NCBI GenBank assembly: GCA_029240955.1
Contig: JARDZH010000154.1
Span: forward strand, 1 to 5,957
Reading direction: 5' to 3'
Origin: Pseudomonas sp.
GTDB taxonomy: Bacteria; Pseudomonadota; Gammaproteobacteria; Pseudomonadales; Pseudomonadaceae
DNA: 5,957 bases
Made by a program: the position numbers and the translations under genes. Shown here piece by piece: positions 1 to 5,957 of the stretch (positions are counted from its first letter, which is position 1; each line of letters opens with the position of its first letter). The notes under the pieces are model-generated. The model was not told the origin of the DNA and did not search any database. It saw only the letters and a list, made by a program, of their open reading frames with translations.

Positions 1-233
1 GACTGCTCTTCGACAACAGGCTCATCCGGCAGCATCTGCTGCTCGGGAACCGTCACCGGCTCGACCTGCACCTGAGGAGCCGCCGGCGCCTGCGGGGCCG
101 CCGGTGCCTCGACCTGCACCTGACGGGTTTCATCCTGACGGGTGAACAGCATGGGCAGGAAGATGACTGCCACGGCGATCAGCACCAGTGCACCGACCAT
201 GCGCTGCTTGTATACGTTATCCAGCAAAGCCAT
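1..233 (-). CDS. dedD: DedD-like SPOR-family cell division protein, N-terminal part (cut by window edge)
   Basis: The gene begins at an ATG (231-233) and stays open to the window edge, giving 77 codons. The protein starts [20 protein letters not shown]: a short cytoplasmic N-terminus with basic residues, then one hydrophobic segment (about residues 13-30), then a periplasmic linker rich in Pro, Ala, Gln, Val and Glu. This is the layout of DedD-type division proteins, bitopic inner-membrane proteins whose C-terminal SPOR domain binds denuded septal peptidoglycan. The SPOR domain would lie beyond the edge and is not seen. The start overlaps the end of folC by 17 bases, and a GAGGA-like ribosome site lies within folC just upstream. 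The folC–dedD order matches E. coli and Pseudomonas. The family call rests on N-terminal layout plus gene order, so the gene name is less certain than the membrane topology. Confidence 0.82.
   Translation of the reverse strand, partial: MALLDNVYKQRMVGALVLIAVAVIFLPMLFTRQDETRQVQVEAPAAPQAPAAPQVQVEPVTVPEQQMLPDEPVVEEQ
60..123. repeat. Short in-frame direct repeat in the dedD linker
   Basis: The 16-base sequence CTCGACCTGCACCTGA occurs exactly at 60-75 and 108-123, 48 bases apart, so the reading frame is kept. Between them a 12-base GCC-rich unit appears at 79-90 and again, with one change, at 97-108. On the protein level this gives QVQVE, then an Ala/Pro/Gln stretch, then QVQVE again. It looks like a low-complexity linker that grows or shrinks by slippage. 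Confidence 0.7.
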
Positions 234-1521
234 TTGCAGCTTCCTCGTCGGTGAGCCGGGCCACCCACTCCAGGGCCTCGGCCACACAGTAAAAAGATCC
301 GAACAGCAGAATTTCGTCATCGGCCGTAGCGAGCGCGCACTGCGCCTCAAGGGCCTGCGCGACACTCTGGTAGGACGTCACTTGTGCACCAAGGTTCTGT
401 AATGCGCGCTGCAACTGTTCCGCCGGACGACTGCGAGCCGTCGGCAACGGCGCCACCGCCCAGTCATCGATGGTCGAAGCCAGCTCGGCCACCACGCCTT
501 CCAGGTCCTTGTCGGCCAGCAGACCGAACACCGCGAGGCGTCTGCCAGTGACCGGCCGGCGTGCCAGGCACTGGGCCAGAAACAGCGCCGCATGAGGATT
601 ATGGCCGACATCCAGCAACAGGTTGAGGTCCTTGCCCTGCCACCGGACGATCCGCCGATCGAGGCGACCAGCGAGACGGGTCAGCGCCAGCGCTTGACCC
701 ACCTGTTCTGCCTGCAACGGGTAGCCCAGCAATGCAAAGGCCTGGAGCGCGAGTGCGGCGTTAGGCATGGGCAGATCCAGCAATGGCAGGTTCTGCAACT
801 CGACCTGCTCGCCTTGCACGACGCCTCGCCAGCCCCAGCCGTGCTCGCCAAGAGTCAGGTCGAAATCCCGACCTCGCAGCAGCAACGGACAGCCCAGTTC
901 GCCGGCCTTTGCCAGCAGCGGTTCAGGCGGATCAAGGTCGCCGCACAGCGCCGGGCGACCTTGACGAAAGATTCCGGCTTTTTCGAAGGCTACGGATTCG
1001 CGGGTATCACCCAGCCAGTCGGCGTGATCGACACCAATGCTGGTCACCAGCGCCAGGTCCGCATCGACCAGATTCACCGCGTCCAGCCGGCCGCCGAGGC
1101 CGACTTCCAGCACGACCGCGTCAAGCTGCGCCTGCTCGAACAGCCAGAATGCTGCGAGGGTGCCCATTTCGAAGTAGGTCAGACTCACGCCCTGGCGCGC
1201 AGCCTCGACGGCAGCGAACGCGGCGCACAGTTCCGAATCGGTTGCTTCGACACCCTGCACCTTCACCCGCTCGTTGTAGCGCAGCAGGTGAGGCGAACTG
1301 TAGACACCGACTTTCAGACCCTGGGCCTGCAACAGGCTGGCGACAAAGGCGCAGGTCGAACCCTTGCCGTTGGTGCCTGTGACCGTGATGACTTGCGGCG
1401 CGGGGCGAGTCAGCCCCAGTTGCCGTGCCACCTGGCGTGAGCGATCCAGCCCCATGTCGATGGCGGACGGATGCAGCTGCTCCAGATAGGCGAGCCATTC
1501 GCCCAGGGTATCGGGGGTCAT
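217..1521 (-). CDS. folC: Bifunctional dihydrofolate synthase / folylpolyglutamate synthase
   Basis: FolC is a cytoplasmic ATP-dependent ligase that joins glutamate to dihydropteroate, making dihydrofolate, and then adds further glutamates to reduced folates. The 434-residue length is normal. Visible Mur-ligase-family motifs: the P-loop [10 protein letters not shown] (47-56); [13 protein letters not shown] (74-86); [12 protein letters not shown] (139-150); the [11 protein letters not shown] stretch (161-171); FEKAGIFR (179-186), holding the lysine that is carbamylated in the family; and the C-terminal-domain [11 protein letters not shown] (302-312). The ATG at 1519-1521 shares bases with the accD stop in an ATGA overlap. 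No good Shine-Dalgarno is visible before it, so translation is probably coupled to accD. The gene ends in TAA (217-219) inside the start of dedD. Nothing suggests damage or transfer. Confidence 0.97.
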   Translation of the reverse strand: MTPDTLGEWLAYLEQLHPSAIDMGLDRSRQVARQLGLTRPAPQVITVTGTNGKGSTCAFVASLLQAQGLKVGVYSSPHLLRYNERVKVQGVEATDSELCAAFAAVEAARQGVSLTYFEMGTLAAFWLFEQAQLDAVVLEVGLGGRLDAVNLVDADLALVTSIGVDHADWLGDTRESVAFEKAGIFRQGRPALCGDLDPPEPLLAKAGELGCPLLLRGRDFDLTLGEHGWGWRGVVQGEQVELQNLPLLDLPMPNAALALQAFALLGYPLQAEQVGQALALTRLAGRLDRRIVRWQGKDLNLLLDVGHNPHAALFLAQCLARRPVTGRRLAVFGLLADKDLEGVVAELASTIDDWAVAPLPTARSRPAEQLQRALQNLGAQVTSYQSVAQALEAQCALATADDEILLFGSFYCVAEALEWVARLTDEEAANGFAG

Positions 1522-2438
1522 ACGGTAGCCGGAGCCGGCGGCACGACAACTGGCTCGATCACTGGCTCGACGAAGGTCGGGGTCGGCAGGTTCATCATCT
1601 GCGCCAGCAGGCTGCCCAGACGAGGACGCAATTCGCTGCGCGAAATGATCAGATCGATCGCCCCGTGGCTGAGCAGGAACTCGCTGCGCTGGAAGCCTTC
1701 CGGCAGTTTTTCGCGAACGGTCTGTTCGATCACGCGCGGACCGGCGAAGCCGATCAGTGCCTTGGGCTCAGCCACGATCACGTCGCCCAGCATCGCCAGA
1801 CTCGCCGACACACCACCGTAGACCGGATCGGTCAGCACGGAAATGAACGGCAGGCCTTCTTCACGCAGGCGCGCCAGGACGGCAGAAGTTTTGGCCATCT
1901 GCATCAGGGAAATCAGGGCTTCCTGCATGCGCGCGCCACCGGAGGCTGCGAAGCAGATCATCGGGCAACGGTTTTCCAGCGCATAGTTCGCAGCACGCAC
2001 GAAACGCTCGCCGACGATGGCACCCATCGAACCACCCATGAAGGAGAACTCGAACGCCGACGCCACGACCGGCATGCCCAGCAGCGTACCGCTCATGGAG
2101 ATCAGCGCGTCTTTTTCGCCGGTCTGCTTCTGCGCGGCGGTCAGGCGGTCCTTGTACTTCTTGCCGTCACGGAATTTCAGACGGTCGACAGGCTCCAGCT
2201 CGGCGCCCAGCTCGTTACGGCCTTCCACATCCAGAAAGATGTTCAGGCGCGCACGTGCATCGATGCGCATGTGGTGGTTGCACTTGGGGCAGACGTCGAG
2301 GGTCTTTTCCAGTTCAGGGCGATACAGCACCGCTTCGCAGGACGGGCATTTGTGCCACAGACCTTCGGGAACCGAGCTTTTCTTCACCTCGGAACGCATG
2401 ATCGAAGGGATCAGTTTGTCTACCAACCAGTTGCTCAT
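1518..2438 (-). CDS. accD: Acetyl-CoA carboxylase, carboxyltransferase subunit beta
   Basis: AccD pairs with AccA to form the carboxyltransferase that moves the carboxyl group from biotin on AccB to acetyl-CoA, producing malonyl-CoA for fatty-acid synthesis in the cytoplasm. From the ATG at 2436-2438 the product is 306 residues, close to the E. coli length, and starts [12 protein letters not shown] as family members do. The four zinc-finger cysteines are at 31, 34, 50 and 53 (C-x2-C-x15-C-x2-C). The crotonase-fold core follows: FMGGSMG (133-139), [10 protein letters not shown] (165-174), [17 protein letters not shown] (203-219) and [12 protein letters not shown] (229-240). The frame is open 86 codons further upstream, but that stretch looks random and a GGAG site precedes 2438. 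The last residues are rich in Pro and Val, as in E. coli. The TGA stop overlaps the folC start. Confidence 0.97.
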   Translation of the reverse strand: MSNWLVDKLIPSIMRSEVKKSSVPEGLWHKCPSCEAVLYRPELEKTLDVCPKCNHHMRIDARARLNIFLDVEGRNELGAELEPVDRLKFRDGKKYKDRLTAAQKQTGEKDALISMSGTLLGMPVVASAFEFSFMGGSMGAIVGERFVRAANYALENRCPMICFAASGGARMQEALISLMQMAKTSAVLARLREEGLPFISVLTDPVYGGVSASLAMLGDVIVAEPKALIGFAGPRVIEQTVREKLPEGFQRSEFLLSHGAIDLIISRSELRPRLGSLLAQMMNLPTPTFVEPVIEPVVVPPAPATV

Positions 2439-2447
2439 GCTTTTCTT

Positions 2448-2451
2448 CTCC
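2448..2451 (-). promoter_or_regulatory. Ribosome binding site of accD
   Basis: On the minus strand GGAG lies 9 bases before the ATG at 2436-2438, in the context GGAGAAGAAAAGC. It decides the accD start over the longer open frame reaching 2696. A small inverted repeat (GTTCG/CGAAC, 2459-2463 and 2467-2471) sits just upstream and is too weak to call a regulator. Confidence 0.8.
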
Positions 2452-2670
2452 AGTACCGGTTCGGCTCGAACGCATGACGCTTGCGCGCCAGGCGCATGCC
2501 CTGACTCAAATGGTGTATGTAGCGATAGTGAAGGCAGCGATCGGCATCTGGCCGGACCTGCATACCTCGCACTTCGATTTTTCTTCAACAGCCGGGACGA
2601 CGGACATTGGCACCGCCGCCCACTCGATTCGACCTGCGCGACTATGACTATTGGCAGGAACAGGCTTATG

Positions 2671-2694
2671 GACGGCGGCAGAACCGCCGCCGTC
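2671..2694 (-). terminator. GC-rich stem-loop just after trpF (weak or atypical terminator)
   Basis: GACGGCGGC (2671-2679) pairs perfectly with GCCGCCGTC (2686-2694) around a 6-base loop, starting three bases past the trpF stop. The position and strength fit a transcription end or a 3'-end RNA-protecting hairpin. On the minus strand the sequence that follows is CATAAGCC, with no run of T, so it does not meet the usual intrinsic-terminator pattern. Confidence 0.4.
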
Positions 2695-2697
2695 ACA

Positions 2698-3318
2698 TCA
2701 GGCGCCCTGGACCGCGCTCATGAATGCGAGAATCTTCTCGCGGTCCTTGATGCCCTTGCTCCTTTCGACGCCGCCACTGACATCGACCGCATAGGGGCGA
2801 ACCTGCGCGATGGCCTGTGCCACGTTAGCTGACGTCAGCCCACCGGCAAGGATAATCGGCTTTTCCAGGTTGTTGGGTATCAACGCCCAGTCGAAGGTTT
2901 CGCCCGTTCCGCCGGGGACTCCCTCCACATAAGCGTCGAGCAGCAGACCACGTGCATTTCGGTAGGTGTGGCACGCCTCGACGATCTGGTCACCCGCCTT
3001 CACCCGCAGCGCCTTGATGTAGGGACGGTGATAACCCTCGCACTGCTCCGGCGTTTCGTCGCCATGGAACTGCAACAGATCGAGCGGCACCGCATCCAGT
3101 GTCTCGTTGACTTCGCAACGGCTGGCATTGACGAACAGGCCAACGGTGGTAATGAAAGGCGGCAGCGCGGCAATGATGGCCCGCGCCTGCAGCACGTTCA
3201 CGGCGCGGGGGCTTTTGGCGTAGAACACCAGCCCGATGGCATCGGCACCCGCCTCGACCGCTGCGAGTGCATCTTCTATGCGGGTAATCCCGCAGATCTT
3301 GCTGCGAACGGCTGACAT
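2698..3318 (-). CDS. trpF: Phosphoribosylanthranilate isomerase
   Basis: TrpF carries out the Amadori rearrangement of N-(5'-phosphoribosyl)anthranilate to CdRP, the third step of tryptophan biosynthesis from chorismate, as a cytoplasmic (beta/alpha)8 barrel. The 206-residue length is typical of the stand-alone enzyme. Visible motifs: KICGIT (7-12) with the catalytic cysteine at 9; [12 protein letters not shown] (29-40); LQFHGDE (82-88); [15 protein letters not shown] (125-139) with the catalytic aspartate at 128; and the phosphate-binding loops ILAGGL (156-161) and VDVSGGVE (178-185). The ATG at 3316-3318 follows a GAGG site by 7 bases. As is usual in Pseudomonas, trpF sits away from other trp genes, next to truA and accD. 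All key residues are present. Confidence 0.97.
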   Translation of the reverse strand: MSAVRSKICGITRIEDALAAVEAGADAIGLVFYAKSPRAVNVLQARAIIAALPPFITTVGLFVNASRCEVNETLDAVPLDLLQFHGDETPEQCEGYHRPYIKALRVKAGDQIVEACHTYRNARGLLLDAYVEGVPGGTGETFDWALIPNNLEKPIILAGGLTSANVAQAIAQVRPYAVDVSGGVERSKGIKDREKILAFMSAVQGA

Positions 3319-3325
3319 GTAGATA

Positions 3326-3329
3326 CCTC
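3326..3329 (-). promoter_or_regulatory. Ribosome binding site of trpF
   Basis: GAGG on the minus strand lies 7 bases before the trpF ATG (context TGAGGTATCTACATG). It supports the start at 3318. Confidence 0.75.
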
Positions 3330-3350
3330 AAGCCTTTCGGAAAGTCCCGA

Positions 3351-3379
3351 ATATTAGCAAATGCTGGTCTGGCCGTCAG
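3351..3379 (-). promoter_or_regulatory. Possible sigma-70 promoter for trpF
   Basis: On the minus strand CTGACG (3374-3379, 4/6 to consensus) and TAATAT (3351-3356, 4/6) are 17 bases apart, and a TG lies one base before the -10, giving an extended -10 (TGCTAATAT). The -35 overlaps the truA stop codon. Transcription would start near 3344, about 26 bases before the trpF ATG. Spacing and the extended -10 are good, but neither hexamer is strong, and trpF could also be read through from truA. Confidence 0.35.
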
Positions 3380-4230
3380 CCGTCAAGTTCGCTGAAGCCT
3401 GTCAGAAAATGCGGACCGATGTAGCGGTCCGGCAGCGGGAACTCATCGTGATACTCGACCTGAACCAGGTACAGACCATAAGGATGAGCCGTTACTCCAC
3501 CGGTACGACGGATGCGACTTTCCAGCACTTCCCGCGCCCACTCCACCGGCCGTTCGCCTGCGCCGATGGTCATCAGCACGCCTGCGATGTTGCGCACCAT
3601 ATGATGCAGAAAGGCGTTGGCGCGCACGTCGATGACGATCATCTTGCCGTGTCGGCTGACCCGCAGATGGTGCAGCTTCTTGACCGGCGACTTGGCCTGG
3701 CACTGACCGGCGCGAAACGCACTGAAATCATGATTGCCGACCAGATACTGCGCCGCCTCGGCCATCCGCTCGACATCCAGCGGCCGGTGATTCCAGGTGA
3801 TTTCCTGGCCCAGATGCGCCGGACGGATCTGATCGTTATAAATCACATAGCGATAACGGCGGGCGATCGCCTTGAAGCGGGCATGGAAGTTGGCGGGCAT
3901 GACCTTGGCCCAGGTGACGCTCACGTCATGGGGCAAGTTGATGTTGGCGCCCATCACCCAGGCTTTCATGCTTCGCTCGGCCTGGGTATCGAAGTGCACC
4001 ACCTGGCCGCAGGCATGCACGCCCGCGTCGGTGCGCCCGGCGCACATCAGGGACACCGGCGAAGCCGCGACTTTGGACAAGGCGTCTTCAAGGGTTTCCT
4101 GAACCGTCAGCACGCCGGACGCCTGACGCTGCCAGCCGCAGTAGCGCGAGCCTTTGTATTCAACGCCCAGCGCAATGCGGGAAAAGCCCTCGGCCGCCAT
4201 TTCGGCTACCGGGTTATCTATGTTCGCCAA
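3376..4230 (-). CDS. truA: tRNA pseudouridine(38-40) synthase TruA
   Basis: TruA converts uridines 38, 39 and 40 in the anticodon arm of many tRNAs to pseudouridine. Read from the TTG at 4228-4230 the product is 284 residues. Visible motifs: RIALGVEYKGSRYCGWQRQ (18-36); the catalytic-loop CAGRTDAGVHACGQVVHF (63-80) with catalytic Asp68; RRYRYVIYN (124-132) with the conserved active-site tyrosine; HDFSAFRAGQC (167-177); and FLHHMVRNIAGVL (207-219). An in-frame stop (TAA) lies two codons before the TTG, so no longer start exists. The only early ATG is at 4198-4200, giving 274 residues and still leaving the full domain. Neither start has a clear Shine-Dalgarno. In P. aeruginosa, TruA has been linked to type III secretion gene expression (literature knowledge, not visible here). 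The family call is secure; the exact start is not. Confidence 0.95.
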   Translation of the reverse strand: MANIDNPVAEMAAEGFSRIALGVEYKGSRYCGWQRQASGVLTVQETLEDALSKVAASPVSLMCAGRTDAGVHACGQVVHFDTQAERSMKAWVMGANINLPHDVSVTWAKVMPANFHARFKAIARRYRYVIYNDQIRPAHLGQEITWNHRPLDVERMAEAAQYLVGNHDFSAFRAGQCQAKSPVKKLHHLRVSRHGKMIVIDVRANAFLHHMVRNIAGVLMTIGAGERPVEWAREVLESRIRRTGGVTAHPYGLYLVQVEYHDEFPLPDRYIGPHFLTGFSELDG

Positions 4231-4257
4231 GTCTTACAGCCCGTCGGATTGCGAAAA

Positions 4258-4279
4258 GTCGGCCATTATACGGGCCGAC
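4258..4279 (-). repeat. 7-bp inverted repeat enclosing TATAAT, with a T-run after it
   Basis: GTCGGCC and GGCCGAC (4258-4264 and 4273-4279) are perfect inverted copies around an 8-base centre. On the minus strand the centre reads CGTATAAT and the repeat is followed by TTTT (4254-4257). It could act as a second intrinsic terminator behind fimV, or as a dyad operator over the truA promoter. The sequence alone cannot decide between these. Confidence 0.6.
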
Positions 4280-4293
4280 CAGAAAGACGCCAG
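4265..4293 (-). promoter_or_regulatory. Possible sigma-70 promoter for truA
   Basis: A perfect TATAAT is at 4265-4270 on the minus strand, between the fimV terminator and truA. Seventeen bases upstream the hexamer is CTGGCG (4288-4293), matching the -35 consensus at 3/6. The predicted start near 4259 would give a leader of about 28 bases to the TTG. The -10 lies in the centre of an inverted repeat. Confidence 0.5.
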
Positions 4294-4308
4294 CCGACTG
4301 GCCTTGCA

Positions 4309-4341
4309 ATGACAAACGGCCGCATAGCGGCCGTTTGTCAT
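4309..4341 (-). terminator. Intrinsic terminator of fimV (possibly bidirectional)
   Basis: A perfect 15-bp stem (4309-4323 with 4327-4341) with a 3-base loop begins 12 bases past the fimV stop. The core is ACGGCCGC/GCGGCCGT, flanked by AAA on one side and TTT on the other, so the T-rich part lies inside the 3' arm (GTTTGTCATT) and not in a separate long T-run. The symmetry means it could work from either strand. Confidence 0.78.
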
Positions 4342-4353
4342 ACAGGAGAATGA

Positions 4354-5957
4354 TCACGCCAGACGCGACAGCATCTCCCGTGCTTCGGTTTTCTGCCCGT
4401 CGTCGCCTTCGTTGACCACTTCGTCGAGGATGTCGCGAGCACCGTCTGCATCGCCCATGTCAATGTAGGCCCGCGCCAGATCCAGCTTGGTCGCCGCTTC
4501 ATCGGTACCGCCCAGGAAGTCGAACTCAGGCTCGTCATCCAGCGCCGCAGCATCGTTGGCGGTGAAGCTCGGCTCGCTCAACGGCGGCTTTTCCAGGTTC
4601 TGCGAAAGACGATCCAGCTCGGCGTTGACGTCATCGATTTCGGACGCGAACGCTTCCGACGCCGGATCGTTGTCCATCTCGTCAGCCAGCGACAGATCGA
4701 AGTCGTCGGGCAATTCCAGGTCTTCATTGACCGGCTCAGGCTCGGCAGTCCCCAGATCCAGCGGATCCTCGCCCAGACTCAAGAGGAAGTCGTCTTCGGT
4801 CTTGAGCGCCGGGTCTTCTTCCGACAGATCAAGATCGAAATCAGCCAGATCATCAGGCTGTTCATCGGCTTTCGCAGCAGTCTGCTCTTGCAGAATCGAC
4901 TCGAAGCTCGGCGCAGCTGCCGCAGGCTCCACAGGCGGAACCGGTTCGTCCAGCAGCAGATCATCCGGATCAGTGACGGTAGTGACTTGCGGTGCCGAAG
5001 CCTGCTCGAATTCGTCCAGACTCAGGTCGAATTCGTCCGCAGGTTCTTCCACCTCAGGCTCAGCGACTGGCGCTACGGGCTCCTCTACCGCTGGCGCCGG
5101 ATCCTGCGCCTCATCAGCTTGATCGTCATCGTCGGCCAGCAACTGCTCGACGTACTTGGCATCCAGCTCGGCGGCCAGCGCAGCAGCTGAAGCGGCGGCC
5201 GCTGCAGTCGTTGCGGCGGCAGCGGGCGAAATACCCGACTCGGTTTCAGGCTCAGCCTTGGTCAAAGACGCAACCACAGGCGCCGGCGTGTTCATGGTCG
5301 GGTATCGATCTTTTAGCTGCTCGACCTCAGCTTCACGCTTTCCCGCTGCCACCAGTTTCCTTTCGTGCGCGGCAAAGGCTTTGTTGTTGCCCTGACCTGC
5401 GTAGATTTCAATCAGCTTCAAACGGATGTCGTCGCGATCCGGATCTTCCTTGACGGCCTCTTCAAGCAGTTCGACCGCTTGATTCATGCGACCGTAGGCA
5501 ATGTGAATCTCGGCCTGGACCAGCGGATCGGCCGGGCGCTCGCGCGCTGGCGTAACGGCGGCTGCGGCGGCAGCACCTGCGCCCATGCGTACATTCGGCG
5601 GCGTCACATCAAGGCCGTCGAAACTGGCGGGCGGCGTGTTCATGTCCATGTCGGACACGAATTGCGCCTCTTCAGCCAATGCGCGGGCCATACGCTTGTG
5701 CTTCTCGGCCTCGGCGCGAGCATTGCGTCGACGCGCCAGGAACAGCAGCAGCAACGCCAGCAGCAGAATCACCGCGCCACCGATCAAGCCGAGCAGAATC
5801 GGATTGTTCAGCACGTTCTGCAGTGCGTTTTCAGGCTCTTGCTCAGCGACAGGCTCCACAGCCAGCGGCTGCTCGGAGGCCGGCGTGGTGATCTGGGCAG
5901 CGCCCGGCGGCAGCGCATCTTCCGGAGCGATCTCGCCTTCAGGTTTGACCGGCGCGC
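4354..5957 (-). CDS. fimV: FimV polar hub / motility protein, C-terminal part (cut by window edge)
   Basis: The frame is open from the window edge to a TGA at 4354-4356, giving 533 residues; the true start lies outside. FimV is an inner-membrane protein with a periplasmic LysM part (not seen here) that in Pseudomonas supports type IV pilus assembly, twitching and polar cAMP signalling. In order: an acidic, Pro-rich end of the periplasmic region (1-50); one membrane helix (about 53-74, NPILLGLIGG… ending FLARRR); a basic then Ala-rich cytoplasmic linker; a TPR-like helical repeat (about 143-201, with AEIHIAYGRMNQAVELLEEA); a long Asp/Glu-rich disordered-looking region with Ala runs (about 245-256) and recurring FDLSL-type motifs; and the conserved FimV C-terminal TPR-like domain (489-533, TKLDLARAYIDMGDADGARD). 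FimV is normally around 900 residues, so roughly the N-terminal 40% is missing. No frameshift is visible. Confidence 0.95.
   Translation of the reverse strand, partial: APVKPEGEIAPEDALPPGAAQITTPASEQPLAVEPVAEQEPENALQNVLNNPILLGLIGGAVILLLALLLLFLARRRNARAEAEKHKRMARALAEEAQFVSDMDMNTPPASFDGLDVTPPNVRMGAGAAAAAAVTPARERPADPLVQAEIHIAYGRMNQAVELLEEAVKEDPDRDDIRLKLIEIYAGQGNNKAFAAHERKLVAAGKREAEVEQLKDRYPTMNTPAPVVASLTKAEPETESGISPAAAATTAAAAASAAALAAELDAKYVEQLLADDDDQADEAQDPAPAVEEPVAPVAEPEVEEPADEFDLSLDEFEQASAPQVTTVTDPDDLLLDEPVPPVEPAAAAPSFESILQEQTAAKADEQPDDLADFDLDLSEEDPALKTEDDFLLSLGEDPLDLGTAEPEPVNEDLELPDDFDLSLADEMDNDPASEAFASEIDDVNAELDRLSQNLEKPPLSEPSFTANDAAALDDEPEFDFLGGTDEAATKLDLARAYIDMGDADGARDILDEVVNEGDDGQKTEAREMLSRLA
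4507..5031 (-). repeat. Degenerate FDLSL-type acidic motifs in FimV
   Basis: Counting from the first residue seen, the cytoplasmic region has FDLSLDE (309-315), FDLDLSE (373-379), FLLSLGE (390-396), FDLSLAD (419-425) and FDFLGG (478-483). Each is flanked by Asp, Glu and Pro and the spacing is uneven. Short hydrophobic-acidic motifs in a disordered chain are typical of docking sites. The repeat is in the protein; the DNA copies are diverged. Confidence 0.6.

Larger units (their letters stand above)
2439..2697 (-). other. trpF–accD intergenic spacer and accD leader
   Basis: This 259-base gap is the longest non-coding stretch in the window. Next to the trpF stop it holds a 9-bp stem-loop (2671-2694), and next to accD a GGAG ribosome site. 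A poor sigma-70-like pair is present on the minus strand: TTGAAG (2583-2588) and TATGCA (2559-2564), 18 bases apart, matching consensus at 4/6 and 3/6. It could be the accD promoter but is no better than chance would often give. A 33-codon open frame (2506-2607) is also present. I see no known riboswitch, tRNA or repeat. The spacer length suggests that accD has its own promoter here, which is an inference. Confidence 0.6.

Noticed and set aside
592..2477. Two long plus-strand open frames (592-1440 and 1425-2477) antisense to folC and accD
   Set aside because: They mirror well-identified genes in GC-rich DNA, where antisense frames stay open by codon bias. Their products are Arg/Gln/His-rich with no recognisable domain.
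2439..2696. N-terminal extension of AccD by 86 residues
   Set aside because: The extension resembles no AccD N-terminus, and MSNWLVDKL with a GGAG site at proper spacing marks the normal start at 2438.
3336..3351. Inverted repeat TTCGG/CCGAA before trpF
   Set aside because: Only a 5-bp stem with a 6-base loop and no T-run; expected by chance.
4487..5122. Plus-strand Ser-rich open frame opposite fimV
   Set aside because: It is the complement of the Asp/Glu/Ala-rich FimV codons; low complexity explains the composition.
5160..5235. Alanine-codon-rich tract in fimV, considered as a DNA repeat
   Set aside because: The codons are mixed GCN with no fixed repeat unit, so it is a low-complexity protein linker.
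1..5957. A novel defence, mobile or biosynthetic system
   Set aside because: Every gene is a known housekeeping or motility gene in the conserved Pseudomonas order. No integrase, transposase, phage gene, CRISPR repeat, tRNA-edge or composition shift is visible.

Overview
The window is ordinary chromosomal DNA of a gamma-proteobacterium, almost certainly a Pseudomonas. I infer this from protein content and gene order: fimV–truA–trpF–accD–folC–dedD is, from general knowledge, the conserved Pseudomonas arrangement (normally followed by cvpA and purF). FimV is characteristic of twitching, polar-pilus bacteria. The DNA is GC-rich, and the proteins look like those of a non-aeruginosa species, perhaps of the syringae/fluorescens side, but I cannot fix the species by eye.

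All six genes lie on the minus strand, so transcription runs from high to low coordinates. From right to left: the 3' part of fimV (4354-5957, cut by the window edge), encoding the membrane anchor and cytoplasmic part of a polar hub protein; a 123-base gap with a 15-bp perfect stem-loop (probable terminator) and a second inverted repeat enclosing a perfect TATAAT; truA (3376-4230, tRNA pseudouridine synthase, apparent TTG start); a 57-base gap with a possible promoter; trpF (2698-3318, tryptophan biosynthesis); a 259-base spacer with a 9-bp GC-rich stem-loop and the accD leader; accD (1518-2438, acetyl-CoA carboxylase beta subunit); folC (217-1521, folate polyglutamylation), joined to accD by an ATGA overlap; and the 5' end of a dedD-like gene (1-233, cell-division SPOR family), overlapping folC by 17 bases.

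The genes serve unrelated housekeeping pathways: tRNA modification, tryptophan, fatty acids, folate and division. The closest coupling is accD–folC–dedD, which has no intergenic DNA and probably forms one transcript with coupled translation. fimV looks transcriptionally separated from truA by the stem-loops.

I found no mobile element, CRISPR array, tRNA or rRNA, and no sign of an undescribed system. The points worth a second look are regulatory: the double stem-loop and embedded -10 upstream of truA, the TTG start of truA, the long trpF–accD spacer, and a recurring short acidic motif in FimV.
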